A stretch of 64,000 nt of DNA from Acidobacteriota bacterium (GTDB lineage: Bacteria; Acidobacteriota; Blastocatellia; RBC074). The notes below the pieces were generated by a model, which ran no database searches, was not told the origin of the DNA, and saw nothing but the letters and a program-made list of their open reading frames with translations. The stretch covers positions 1,178 to 65,177 of the forward strand of contig JAFDVL010000058.1 of the NCBI GenBank assembly GCA_018268995.1, read 5' to 3'. Made by a program: the position numbers and the translations under genes. Below, in pieces: positions 1 through 8,044 of the stretch. How positions within the stretch are numbered: position 1 is the stretch's first letter; every line of letters begins with the position of its first letter.

Positions 1-45
1 AGCTAAAGCTTGTACTCCATGCGTGTATTCCATGCGCTTCTTTCG

Positions 46-975
46 TCATCCAATAAATTGCTGCAATTCTTCTTCTTTTGGCAACCCGGCTCTGGCCCCC
101 AAATCGCGGCAACTGAGCGCGGCAACACCATTTGCACAACGCAATGTTTCCTCGATGCTCAAGCCTTTGGCTAAGCCGTAAATAAACCCGGCGCGAAACG
201 CATCGCCCGCGCCCGTCGTGTCTTTGCACACGGGCGGACGAAAGCCCGGCGTAGCGATGTATTGCCCGTCAACATAGGCCAGCGAACCGCGCGCGCCCTG
301 CGTCATTGCGACCAGATAACAGCCATAGCGTTCGTGCAACCGATGCAGTGCTTCGCGCTCGTCGTAGATACCGGATAGCTCTCCAGCCAAACTCTGTGAA
401 GTAATCAGGCAATCCACATTCGGCAACAATTCATCCAGATTTTTGTAGACAGTATCCAAATCCATCGTGACAGGCATTTTGGCTTCATGTGCCCATTTGG
501 CAGCCACGGTAGCAGCTTTTGTGTCATAACCGTCAATATGCAGAATGCGGGCACAAGAGATAAGGTCGTAGCGCAATTCCTCCGGCGCGATTTTCGTACC
601 CGGATCGTAGTAATTCATGATCGTGCGCTCGCCGGATAGCTGTTCGATAATAATCACGCCGCTCTGCGTACGCGCTCCGGGAGCAATGATAACGCCACTG
701 AAATCTACGCCTTCATCCCGCAATGAATCTATCAGGATTTTGCCTTCGTAATCGTTTCCAACTTTGCCGAGGTAACTGGCCTTTAATCCCAGACGACGTG
801 CGCCCACCATCGCCGATGAAACCTGCCCGCCCGCGCATTGCCGATGTTCAGTCATTGCCGTTTTGGTATTGAATGCGGGGTAGCGGGGCACGGTAATCAA
901 ATGGTCTACAGAATTGAGCCCAAAGCCGACCACATCAAATTTTCGATTTGTGTCTAAAGTAAAGGGGAAATTCAT
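46..975 (-). CDS. PfkB-family carbohydrate kinase
   Basis: A 309-residue ribokinase-type kinase that phosphorylates a sugar or nucleoside with ATP in the cytoplasm. The N-terminal VVGFGLNSVDHL strand, the GGQVSSAMVGARRLG motif and the C-terminal DTTGAGDAFRAGF motif (anion hole and catalytic Asp of GAGD) are all present, so it should be active. I chose the ATG at 975; a longer reading to 1071 adds 32 residues unlike the family and runs into the region shared with the divergent uvrC. The substrate cannot be read from the sequence; ribose, fructose, 2-keto-3-deoxygluconate and adenosine kinases all share this fold. It is divergent from uvrC with a 106-bp gap that must hold both promoters. Confidence 0.9.
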   Translation of the reverse strand: MNFPFTLDTNRKFDVVGFGLNSVDHLITVPRYPAFNTKTAMTEHRQCAGGQVSSAMVGARRLGLKASYLGKVGNDYEGKILIDSLRDEGVDFSGVIIAPGARTQSGVIIIEQLSGERTIMNYYDPGTKIAPEELRYDLISCARILHIDGYDTKAATVAAKWAHEAKMPVTMDLDTVYKNLDELLPNVDCLITSQSLAGELSGIYDEREALHRLHERYGCYLVAMTQGARGSLAYVDGQYIATPGFRPPVCKDTTGAGDAFRAGFIYGLAKGLSIEETLRCANGVAALSCRDLGARAGLPKEEELQQFIG

Positions 976-1081
976 AGTCCTTGAATTATGAACGATGATC
1001 GCTGAATGATGAATAGCAAACGCAAAAATCCAAACGCGTGAAAGTTTGTGATACTCTTTCAGCCTTCCCAAGAACTGGCAT

Positions 1082-2929
1082 ATGACACTGGACGAGAAAA
1101 TTAAAAACCTGCCCGCACAACCGGGTTGTTACCTGCACAAAAATCATAAAGGCGACATCATCTATGTCGGCAAAGCCAAAGTCTTGCGCAATCGTGTGCG
1201 CCAGTATTTTCAAGGCTCGCGCAACATGGATGCGAAGACGCAGGAACTGGTTTCGCGCATTCGTGATTTCGAGATCATCGTCACCGACAATGAAAAAGAA
1301 GCCCTTGTGCTGGAATCCAACCTGATCAAACTGCACAAGCCCAAGTACAACATCATGCTCAAGGATGACAAGCAATACCCGCACGTTTGCTTGTCAGTCC
1401 AGGAGGAATTTCCGCGCGTTTACAAAGTACGAAAGCTCGAAAAAAATGGCTCGTTGTACTTTGGCCCTTATCTGCCCGCGTCGTTAGCCGATAAAACCGT
1501 TTCCCTGATCAACCGCGAATTTCAATTGCGCACCTGCTCTGATGAAGTGTACGAAATGTACAAACGCGCCCGGCGGCCCTGCATGGAATATCAAATCAAA
1601 CGCTGCCTTGCGCCCTGCCAAAGCGATTTGTGCTCGAAGAAAGAGTACAAGGAAGTGACGAGTGATGTGCGATTGTTGCTGGAAGGAAAAGACAAGGAAC
1701 TGGCAGCAAGTTTAGAAGAACGAATGCTCCGAGCATCAGAAGAATTACGCTTTGAGCAGGCCGCAAAATATCGCGATTTGCTGAAAACAATGCGCGCACT
1801 GCACGAGCAACAAAAGATGATGACGATGCCAGATCAGGACGTTGACATCTTTGGCTACTACCGCGAAGGCAAGCAAATCGCGCTGCAACTGTTCACCATG
1901 CGCGAAGGCAAAATTATCGGTCGCCGCGAATTTTACTGGGAAGATTTGCCCGAAGAAGGCTGGAACCCAAGCGAGTTTTTAGGCCCGGTGTTAGAGCAAT
2001 ACTACACCATCGGTAATTACATTCCGCTGGAAATTCACGTTCCTGTTGATTGGGACGACCGCGAATTGCTCGAACAAGTGCTAACCGAAAAACGCGGGCA
2101 ACGTGTGCATATCCTTGACCCACAACGCGGCAAAAAGCGTGAATTAATTGATCTCGTGGAAAAGAACGCCAAGCTCGGTTTTGAGCAACGCTTCCGTGTC
2201 ATCAAACCAGATTTTTCCAAAGCCTTGCTGGATTTACAGGAAGTCCTTGCCCTGCCCCAACTGCCAAACCGCATTGAGTCTTTTGACATCTCCAACATTC
2301 AAGGCTCCGACAACGTCGCCGCAATGGTTGTTTGCGAAAATGGCGAGATGAAGAAAAGCGATTACCGCAAGTTCATTATTAAGACGGTCGAAGGCGCTGA
2401 CGATTTTGCTTCGATGCGCGAAGCTGTCTATCGCCGCTATTCACGCCTGCTGCGCGAGGAAAAGCAATTGCCTGATCTGGTTTTTATTGATGGCGGAAAA
2501 GGCCAATTGTCGGCCTCAGCTGCCGCGATGCACGAACTAGGATTAGCCGATATTCCAATGGTCGGCATCGTCAAACCGCGCGGCAAACACGAAGCGATTA
2601 GTCATCTGCTGGTCAAAGGCCGCGAACACGATCCGGTGTTTTTAGAACAGACTTCGCCCGTGCTGCGCCTGGTGCAAATGATCCGTGACGAAACGCACCG
2701 CTTCGCCGTCACCTATCATCGCAAACGTCGTGCAATGCGCGATTTCCAATCCGAACTGACCTCGATTCCAGGCGTGGGCGAGAAGTTGAAAGAGCGATTG
2801 CTCAGGAATTTTGGTAGCTTGAAGAAAGTAAGTCAGGCGAGTGTGGCAGAGTTACGACCGTTTGTCGGGCAACAAAAAGCAGAGCAGATTGTCGAGCATT
2901 TCAAGCAGAGTTTACCTTCGTCAAAATAG
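1082..2929 (+). CDS. uvrC: UvrABC excinuclease subunit C
   Basis: Nuclease subunit of nucleotide excision repair; it makes both incisions around a lesion loaded by UvrA and UvrB. The 615-residue length is normal. The GIY-YIG domain is at about residues 10-95 (GCYLHKN, IIYVGKAKVLRNRVRQYF), followed by a Cys cluster near 155-180, a UVR domain near 195-235 that would contact UvrB, the RNase H-like UvrC core (FDISNIQGS, VFIDGGKGQL), and a C-terminal helix-hairpin-helix pair (SIPGVGEKLKERLL). It stands alone on the plus strand, divergent from the PfkB kinase, with the sulfatase gene 60 bp downstream. Confidence 0.97.
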   Translation: MTLDEKIKNLPAQPGCYLHKNHKGDIIYVGKAKVLRNRVRQYFQGSRNMDAKTQELVSRIRDFEIIVTDNEKEALVLESNLIKLHKPKYNIMLKDDKQYPHVCLSVQEEFPRVYKVRKLEKNGSLYFGPYLPASLADKTVSLINREFQLRTCSDEVYEMYKRARRPCMEYQIKRCLAPCQSDLCSKKEYKEVTSDVRLLLEGKDKELAASLEERMLRASEELRFEQAAKYRDLLKTMRALHEQQKMMTMPDQDVDIFGYYREGKQIALQLFTMREGKIIGRREFYWEDLPEEGWNPSEFLGPVLEQYYTIGNYIPLEIHVPVDWDDRELLEQVLTEKRGQRVHILDPQRGKKRELIDLVEKNAKLGFEQRFRVIKPDFSKALLDLQEVLALPQLPNRIESFDISNIQGSDNVAAMVVCENGEMKKSDYRKFIIKTVEGADDFASMREAVYRRYSRLLREEKQLPDLVFIDGGKGQLSASAAAMHELGLADIPMVGIVKPRGKHEAISHLLVKGREHDPVFLEQTSPVLRLVQMIRDETHRFAVTYHRKRRAMRDFQSELTSIPGVGEKLKERLLRNFGSLKKVSQASVAELRPFVGQQKAEQIVEHFKQSLPSSK

Positions 2930-2989
2930 TTTATGCGACTGGAACGCATTGTTCCTGACGTTTCCAACTTCAACCGGATACACTAACCA

Positions 2990-4294
2990 ATGAATATCTT
3001 GTTTCGCTGCGTAATCATCGCTTGCAGCCTCTCTTTGTTGGGGATTTGCACGCTTTCGCAATCCTCCGCTCAGCGCAAACCGAATATTGTGATTCTCCTC
3101 GCGGACGATATGGGCTACGGAGATATTGGCCCTTACGGCGTCAAAGATATTCGCACGCCTCATTTGAATCGGCTGGCGCGCGAAGGAATCAAGTTCACGA
3201 ACTTTTATGCCAATGGGCCGAATTGCACGCCAACACGCGCTGCGTTGATGACGGGGCGATGGCAACAACGAGTGGGATTGGAATGGGCAACACGCCCGAC
3301 CGCCGGGCCACAAGGGGAATTACCATTATCTGAACCGACCATTGCCAAGTTACTGAAGGAGGAAGGCTATGCTACAGGCATGTTTGGGAAATGGCATCTT
3401 GGGTACGACATTACGCGCGGCCCCATTGCACGCGGCTTTGATGAATTCTTCGGCTTGCTCACAGGCAACGTGGATATGTATTCGCATAAGTATCGCACCG
3501 GAATGCCCGATCTGTACGAAGGCACACAGCCGGTCGAACGGGCGGGCTACCTAACCGACCTGCTAACAGAGAAAGCCGTAGATTTTATTCGTCGCAATGC
3601 GACAAAGCCGTTCTTCCTTTACGTGCCCTACAACGCCGTGCATTGGCCGTTTCAGGTTCCCAGCACACCAAAGGATATTCGTACGGTGGAAACGTGGTTT
3701 GACGGGACGCGCAAGGACTATGCCTTGATGCTGGAACGAATGGATTGGAGCGTAGGACAAATTCTAAAAACGCTGGATCAGCAAGGCTTGGCCAAAGACA
3801 CGCTGGTCGTGTTCACCAATGACAACGGCGGCGAACGGCTGTCGCGTAGCACCCCGCTCTTTCACCACAAAAGCACCCTGTGGGAAGGTGGAATTCGTGT
3901 GCCATGCCTGATGCGCTGGCCGGGAAAACTGCCTGCCGGAAAAGTCACCGACCAGATGGCCATCACAATGGATTTGACTGCGACAGCTGCCGCACTAGCT
4001 GGAGCCAAATCGCCTCGCGCACTGGATGGAGTCAATTTGCTGCCGATCTTGCAGGGCAAACAATCCCCGGCTTCGCGCACTTTTTTCTGGCGGATCAATC
4101 AACCCGGCATCGCACAAAAAGCCGTTCGTGCAGGCAAATGGAAATACTTTCAGGAAGGCGAAAACGAAATGCTCTTTGACCTTAGTCAGGATATTGGCGA
4201 ACGCAATGATCTGCGCTATGTACATCCCGAAATCGTCAAATCGCTGCGCGCACAGATGCAGCGATGGGAAGAAGAAATTGCCAGGAACAAATAA
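2990..4294 (+). CDS. Exported arylsulfatase-type sulfatase
   Basis: A 434-residue sulfatase of the alkaline phosphatase superfamily that removes sulfate esters, probably from a glycan, outside the cytoplasm. A signal peptide covers about residues 1-28. The metal-binding NIVILLADDMGYGDIGPYG segment follows, and Cys79 lies in the CTPTR signature, the site oxidised to formylglycine in type I sulfatases. GKWHLG and the late NDNGG metal/sulfate motif are also seen. It needs a formylglycine-generating enzyme to mature; the FGE-like domain at 38943-40505 lacks one catalytic cysteine and is an unlikely candidate. The next gene starts 4 bp downstream, so the two form an operon that suggests breakdown of a sulfated polysaccharide. 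The exact substrate is unknown. Confidence 0.93.
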   Translation: MNILFRCVIIACSLSLLGICTLSQSSAQRKPNIVILLADDMGYGDIGPYGVKDIRTPHLNRLAREGIKFTNFYANGPNCTPTRAALMTGRWQQRVGLEWATRPTAGPQGELPLSEPTIAKLLKEEGYATGMFGKWHLGYDITRGPIARGFDEFFGLLTGNVDMYSHKYRTGMPDLYEGTQPVERAGYLTDLLTEKAVDFIRRNATKPFFLYVPYNAVHWPFQVPSTPKDIRTVETWFDGTRKDYALMLERMDWSVGQILKTLDQQGLAKDTLVVFTNDNGGERLSRSTPLFHHKSTLWEGGIRVPCLMRWPGKLPAGKVTDQMAITMDLTATAAALAGAKSPRALDGVNLLPILQGKQSPASRTFFWRINQPGIAQKAVRAGKWKYFQEGENEMLFDLSQDIGERNDLRYVHPEIVKSLRAQMQRWEEEIARNK

Positions 4295-4298
4295 ACAT

Positions 4299-5372
4299 AT
4301 GCAGCGAAGAAATTTTCTAACCACTCTTGCCGCCGTAGCAATCACAGCCAAACAAAGCACTGTCGCAGCCCCTCGCACAAGCGTTTCGATTCAAGGCGAC
4401 CGCTTTTTCATCAATGGTCGCCCAACCTACGCAGGCCGCACATTCAAGGGCATGAGGATCGAAGGTTTGCTGATGAACTCGCGGATGGTGCAAGGCATCT
4501 ATGACGACCGCAACCCCGAAACACGCGACAGATGGAAATATCCTGACACCGGCAAATGGGACGCCGAACGCAACACGCGCGAATTCATCGCCGCAATGCC
4601 CGAATGGCGTAAACACGGACTGCTCGCCATCACACTCAATTTACAAGGCGGAAGCCCGCAGGGTTATTCCAAAGAACAGCCCTGGTACAACAGCGCCTTT
4701 GAAGCCGATGGCACGCTAAATAAGGCCTACATGCGCCGCCTCGCACGCATCCTCAATAAAGCCGATGCGCTCGGAATGGTCGTGATTCTTGGCTATTTTT
4801 ACTTTGGCCAGGATCAACGCTTGCAAGACGAAGAAGCCGTCAAACGCGGCGTGGTGAATGCGACAAAATGGCTTCAGCCCTGGCGTAACGTACTAATCGA
4901 AATCGCCAACGAGTGCGACAATCGCGCCTACGATCACGCCATCATCAAAAAAGACCGCATCCACGAACTCATCAAGCTGGCAAAATCGGTGAACAATCGC
5001 GTCCCCGTAGGCACCAGCTTCAACGGCAACAGCATTCCCTCCTCCAACGTCATCGCCGCCTCGGATTTTCTCTTGCTGCACGGCAACGGCGTCACCAATC
5101 CCAATCGCATCGCCGAAATGGTAAACCTCACACGCCGCGATCCCGCCTATCGTCCGATGCCAATTCTCTTCAACGAAGACGATCATTTTTATTTTGATAA
5201 GGCAGATAACAATATGCTGAAAGCGTTGAGCGCGTATGCGTCGTGGGGCTATTTCGATCCGGGCAAGAGCGATTATCAGGATGGCTATCAATGCCCACCT
5301 GTGAATTGGGGGATCAACACAGAGAGGAAGAAAGGATTCTTCAACTTGCTGAAAGAAATAACTGGAACCTGA
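4299..5372 (+). CDS. Glycoside-hydrolase-like TIM-barrel protein with Tat-type leader
   Basis: A 357-residue protein beginning QRRNFLTTLAAVA, a twin-arginine-like export signal. The body reads as a (beta/alpha)8 glycosidase of clan GH-A type: an Asn-Glu pair in IEIANECDN (Glu205) matches the usual acid/base position, and Glu293 in ILFNEDDH is at a fitting distance for the nucleophile. I cannot place it in a numbered GH family. The ATG at 4299 was chosen because the Tat motif follows at once; a longer frame runs back into the sulfatase gene without support. It lies 4 bp after the sulfatase, which suggests coupled expression and a shared sulfated-glycan role. Its last part is duplicated at 6047-6183. 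Confidence 0.72.
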   Translation: MQRRNFLTTLAAVAITAKQSTVAAPRTSVSIQGDRFFINGRPTYAGRTFKGMRIEGLLMNSRMVQGIYDDRNPETRDRWKYPDTGKWDAERNTREFIAAMPEWRKHGLLAITLNLQGGSPQGYSKEQPWYNSAFEADGTLNKAYMRRLARILNKADALGMVVILGYFYFGQDQRLQDEEAVKRGVVNATKWLQPWRNVLIEIANECDNRAYDHAIIKKDRIHELIKLAKSVNNRVPVGTSFNGNSIPSSNVIAASDFLLLHGNGVTNPNRIAEMVNLTRRDPAYRPMPILFNEDDHFYFDKADNNMLKALSAYASWGYFDPGKSDYQDGYQCPPVNWGINTERKKGFFNLLKEITGT

Positions 5373-5410
5373 TGATTGGCAGATGATGATGTAACGTTTG
5401 TCGTTCGGCA

Positions 5411-5626
5411 ATGGCAGATTTGGAAAGTGCGCTTGGCCAGTTTTTATTGTATCGCGCGGCGTTGAAGAAGCTCGCCCCGAAGCGGAAACTGTTTCTGGCC
5501 ATTCGTGATGATGTGTATGATGCGATCTTTGCGCAACCCGAAGGTGAGTTTGTGCGCGAGGATGGCGACATTCACTTGCTGGTTTTCAATGCTGACCGTC
5601 AGGAGGTTGTACAATGGATAAGTTAG
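5411..5626 (+). pseudogene. xisH: 5'-truncated xisH (fdxN element excision controlling factor)
   Basis: Seventy-one residues match only the C-terminal half of XisH: LESALGQFLLYRAAL, LFLAIRDDVYD and a final HLLVFNADRQEVVQWI. Complete XisH proteins are about 135-140 residues, and their first half holds the PD-(D/E)XK-like nuclease residues; that half is absent here. Only 38 bp separate this fragment from the stop codon of the glycosidase-like gene, with no trace of the missing part, so it looks like a deletion or an insertion breakpoint. It overlaps xisI by 13 bp, as in intact xisHI pairs. It could still be translated as a short protein, but it should have no nuclease activity. Confidence 0.75.
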
Positions 5627-5961
5627 AACAATACCGCACCATCATTGAACGAGAGCTGACCGCGATTATGGAGCAAACGACACATTCGACCATCCGTCCG
5701 GTGGAGTTGCGCGACAAAACGGTCTTTGATCGCCGCTCAGATTGTTATCTGATTTTGCGCGAAGGCTGGGACGGAGCGCGGCGCATTCACGGCCCGGTTG
5801 TCAGCTTGGAAATCATCAACGGAAAAGTCTGGTTGCAAGCCGATCACACCAATTTGCGCATGGCCGAACGCTTGGAAGACGCAGGCATTCCGAAAAGCGA
5901 CATCGTGTTGGGATTTCAACCGCCTTCGATTCGCCCCTACACGGAATACGCCACCGCGTAG
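5614..5961 (+). CDS. xisI: XisI protein, partner of XisH
   Basis: A 115-residue protein of full family length. The start MDKLEQYRTIIERELT, the central GWDGARRIHGPVVSLEI and the end AGIPKSDIVLGFQPPSIR match XisI of cyanobacteria. XisI and XisH were described as factors needed for excision of the fdxN element in Anabaena, but the pair is widespread in genomes without that element and its usual job is unclear; a toxin-antitoxin-like or recombination-regulating role has been considered. Here the partner gene has lost its first half, so xisI is probably a survivor. The start at 5614 lies inside the xisH 3' end, the normal arrangement. Confidence 0.88.
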   Translation: MDKLEQYRTIIERELTAIMEQTTHSTIRPVELRDKTVFDRRSDCYLILREGWDGARRIHGPVVSLEIINGKVWLQADHTNLRMAERLEDAGIPKSDIVLGFQPPSIRPYTEYATA

Positions 5962-6282
5962 CCAACTCCACCGCAGTTGTTCATCAGCCAGAGCGGGCTA
6001 CATTGCGTTGCACTCAATCGCAGTACCGTTCCCATCAATCTGCTGCAAGCGTTGAGCAAGTATGCCTCGTGGGGCTATTTCGATCTGGGCAAGAGCGATT
6101 ATCAGGACGGCTATCAATGCCCACTTGTGAATTGGGGGCGGAAGAATGCATTTTTTAATTCACTGAAGGAAGTGACAGGGGCTAGATCGAGAATGGCTAG
6201 GGATCGTGGCAGTCTTCGTGCCAACGCTTTCGAGCGGAGTTTCAGAACTTAATAATACCGACCATTTTCTGTTTTTTTTCGA
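5962..6282. other. Gap between xisI and the PIN toxin gene
   Basis: About 320 bases without an intact gene. It contains the duplicated glycosidase tail described separately. The remaining bases, 5962-6046 and 6184-6282, show no convincing reading frame, hairpin or promoter. Confidence 0.6.
6047..6183 (+). pseudogene. Remnant copy of the 3' end of the glycosidase-like gene
   Basis: This stretch encodes YASWGYFDLGKSDYQDGYQC and NWG, then FFNSLKEVTG, matching the C-terminus of the protein at 4299-5372. Over 92 bases (6047-6138 against 5221-5312) I count only six mismatches, about 93 percent identity; after that one 12-base gap and more changes occur. The frame does not stop where the parent gene does. 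The fragment is therefore the tail of a second copy whose body is gone, or a local duplication. The xisHI genes lie exactly between the two copies. Confidence 0.8.
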
Positions 6283-6756
6283 TCAAAAGCTCCAGCCTTG
6301 CTCTTGCATAAACTCTTCGAGGTTTATGCACCGCACGCCAAAATGGGCGCACACATTGGGTATCTTGGCCGCGTTCGGCTTGAGGCGTTCTTCGGTTACC
6401 ACTGTGCCTTGATGTATTTTGGCGCAAGCAATAACAAAAGGATCAGCGACGGGTGTGCCAGCCAATCGTTGTTTCTCGCCAATCAGTGCTTGAAAGTGGG
6501 GAACTTGGAAAATGGTAGCAACAAAGCGTAACTCATCTGCTGTTGGAGTTGTGAAGATTTCCTTCCGATCTTTGAGCCATTGATCAACGTGAGGATCGGC
6601 ATCGCCTCGTTGGGTGATTTCGTTGAAAACTTCCCGCGTTGAAATCAACGTGCCTGCTTGAACCAGGGCGTCAAGTCCGTCCCAAATGGTCTTAAAAACG
6701 GCGGGGAAGAAATGCTTGAGTCGGCTGAGAGAACTCGTATCGAACACATAAGTCAT
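6283..6756 (-). CDS. PIN-like DUF4411 protein, likely toxin
   Basis: A 157-residue protein starting TYVFDTSSLSRLKHFF, the typical DUF4411 opening with the first acidic PIN residue at Asp6. Further acidic positions occur in VFNEI and in PVADPFVIACA, where PIN ribonucleases keep their metal ligands. DUF4411 proteins are regarded as PIN-fold RNases of toxin-antitoxin modules. The start overlaps the stop codon of the upstream XRE-ImmA gene by four bases (ATGA), so the two are co-translated and the upstream protein is the probable antitoxin or regulator. The module sits next to the disturbed xisHI region, which fits an accessory island. Confidence 0.85.
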   Translation of the reverse strand: MTYVFDTSSLSRLKHFFPAVFKTIWDGLDALVQAGTLISTREVFNEITQRGDADPHVDQWLKDRKEIFTTPTADELRFVATIFQVPHFQALIGEKQRLAGTPVADPFVIACAKIHQGTVVTEERLKPNAAKIPNVCAHFGVRCINLEEFMQEQGWSF

Positions 6757-7925
6757 GCGGCGACTCCTAACAGAATACGCTGTTCCAGCCCCGCAAAGTT
6801 TTTGGCTTTGACTCCCAGAAATTCAGCCGCTTGCTCCATGCTGATTTGATTACGATAGAGGCGGCGAATTACTTCGCGCGCGAAACGGTGACTCAAATAA
6901 GTGTTTTGCGAAGCATACCAATCGCCACCGCCTTTGGTCTGTTTTTGACTCGCCCAAAATTTGGCCTTTTGTTCATAGAACGATTGCCCCACACGACCCA
7001 GATCAAGCAGGCGACGCAAGATGACCTCACGGCTGACCCCATATCGGCTCGCTACATTTGCAATGACGTGATCGGGAATCGCCTCAGCATTGTGAGGGAA
7101 ACCGCTGATTTGAGCAGCAAAGTCCTCGGACGGAATCAGCACCTCAGCCGCAATCTGATTGCAAAACTGTTCGATGCGGCGCTCCCGAGGCGGAAGTTGC
7201 TGAACATAGTCATTATCAAATTTGCTAATCCCATTCACGCGAAAGAGCAGATGCGCCAATTCGTGCAAGAGGCTAAAAATTTGCCGGGTCTTGGTTGTAC
7301 TGTTGTTCAGATAAATGAGCGGAAACTCAGCATCTAGCAAACAGAACCCGGAAATTTCTTTTTGTTTGAAGGGAGCCTTGAAAACAAAAATCCCACGCTC
7401 TTCGATGGCTTCACGCCACGCTTTTAAGGCGACATCATCAGATCTCCAGGCAATTTGTTTATCAAGTGAAATGCCCAGTGCTTGTCTGAGGGTAGCCGCT
7501 TGCTGAGTCACTGGTTGCTGAAGGCTTAACGGGACTTCCTGCCAAAGGTGTTGGGTGCTGGGATTATGTCCATCAAACAATTCTCTCAAAGTCAGTTGAT
7601 AAGCGTGCGCCCGGCGAATTTGAAAATAGGTGTCTACGTGTAAGGTTCGCAAATCTACATCCGGCAGCGTCCTGAACTCGCGTATGGGCGCAGCTTCTTC
7701 CGGTGGAGCGGGAAGAAAAAAGACAGCCAACGGTCGTTTGAAGATTTTGTAAGCAAGATTCTCAAGTTGAACGTAGGTCGGCGCGGAATCCCCGCTTTCC
7801 CAGGCAAGAATATCTTCTGGTGGTCGCTTGATCTTGTGCGCGACATCCTCGACACGCAGGCCAATGGATTCTCGCGCCCATTTAAGAACCGCGGATTGTA
7901 TGCCAACAACAGGTTCAGTTTTCAT
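6753..7925 (-). CDS. XRE regulator fused to ImmA/IrrE-type metallopeptidase
   Basis: A 390-residue two-domain protein. Residues about 8-70 form a helix-turn-helix of the XRE type (LKWARESIGLRVEDVAHKI, then PTYVQLENLAYKIFKRPLAV). The second half holds the zinc-protease motif in LLHELAHLLFR (HExxH-type), with the downstream EQFCNQIAAEVLIP segment that supplies the third ligand in the ImmA/IrrE (DUF955) family. Such proteins often act as antitoxins or as proteases that relieve repression. It is the first gene of a two-gene operon with the DUF4411 toxin. The C-terminal 100 residues (SHRFAREVIRRLYRNQISMEQAAEFLGVK) look like a second DNA-binding helix pair. Confidence 0.88.
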   Translation of the reverse strand: MKTEPVVGIQSAVLKWARESIGLRVEDVAHKIKRPPEDILAWESGDSAPTYVQLENLAYKIFKRPLAVFFLPAPPEEAAPIREFRTLPDVDLRTLHVDTYFQIRRAHAYQLTLRELFDGHNPSTQHLWQEVPLSLQQPVTQQAATLRQALGISLDKQIAWRSDDVALKAWREAIEERGIFVFKAPFKQKEISGFCLLDAEFPLIYLNNSTTKTRQIFSLLHELAHLLFRVNGISKFDNDYVQQLPPRERRIEQFCNQIAAEVLIPSEDFAAQISGFPHNAEAIPDHVIANVASRYGVSREVILRRLLDLGRVGQSFYEQKAKFWASQKQTKGGGDWYASQNTYLSHRFAREVIRRLYRNQISMEQAAEFLGVKAKNFAGLEQRILLGVAA

Positions 7926-8044
7926 ATCAGTTTCTGGTTCCTTTTCTGAGTGGCTGCTGCATCAAGCTTAAACGAATGACTCCGCTACTTCAACCGCCAA
8001 CGCAAGTTGAAAAGAGGTTGCAGGTCACAGGGCTGTCGATTCCC

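Noticed and set aside
986..1384. Open frame opposite the start of uvrC
   Set aside because: It lies antisense to the conserved GIY-YIG domain and looks like no known protein.
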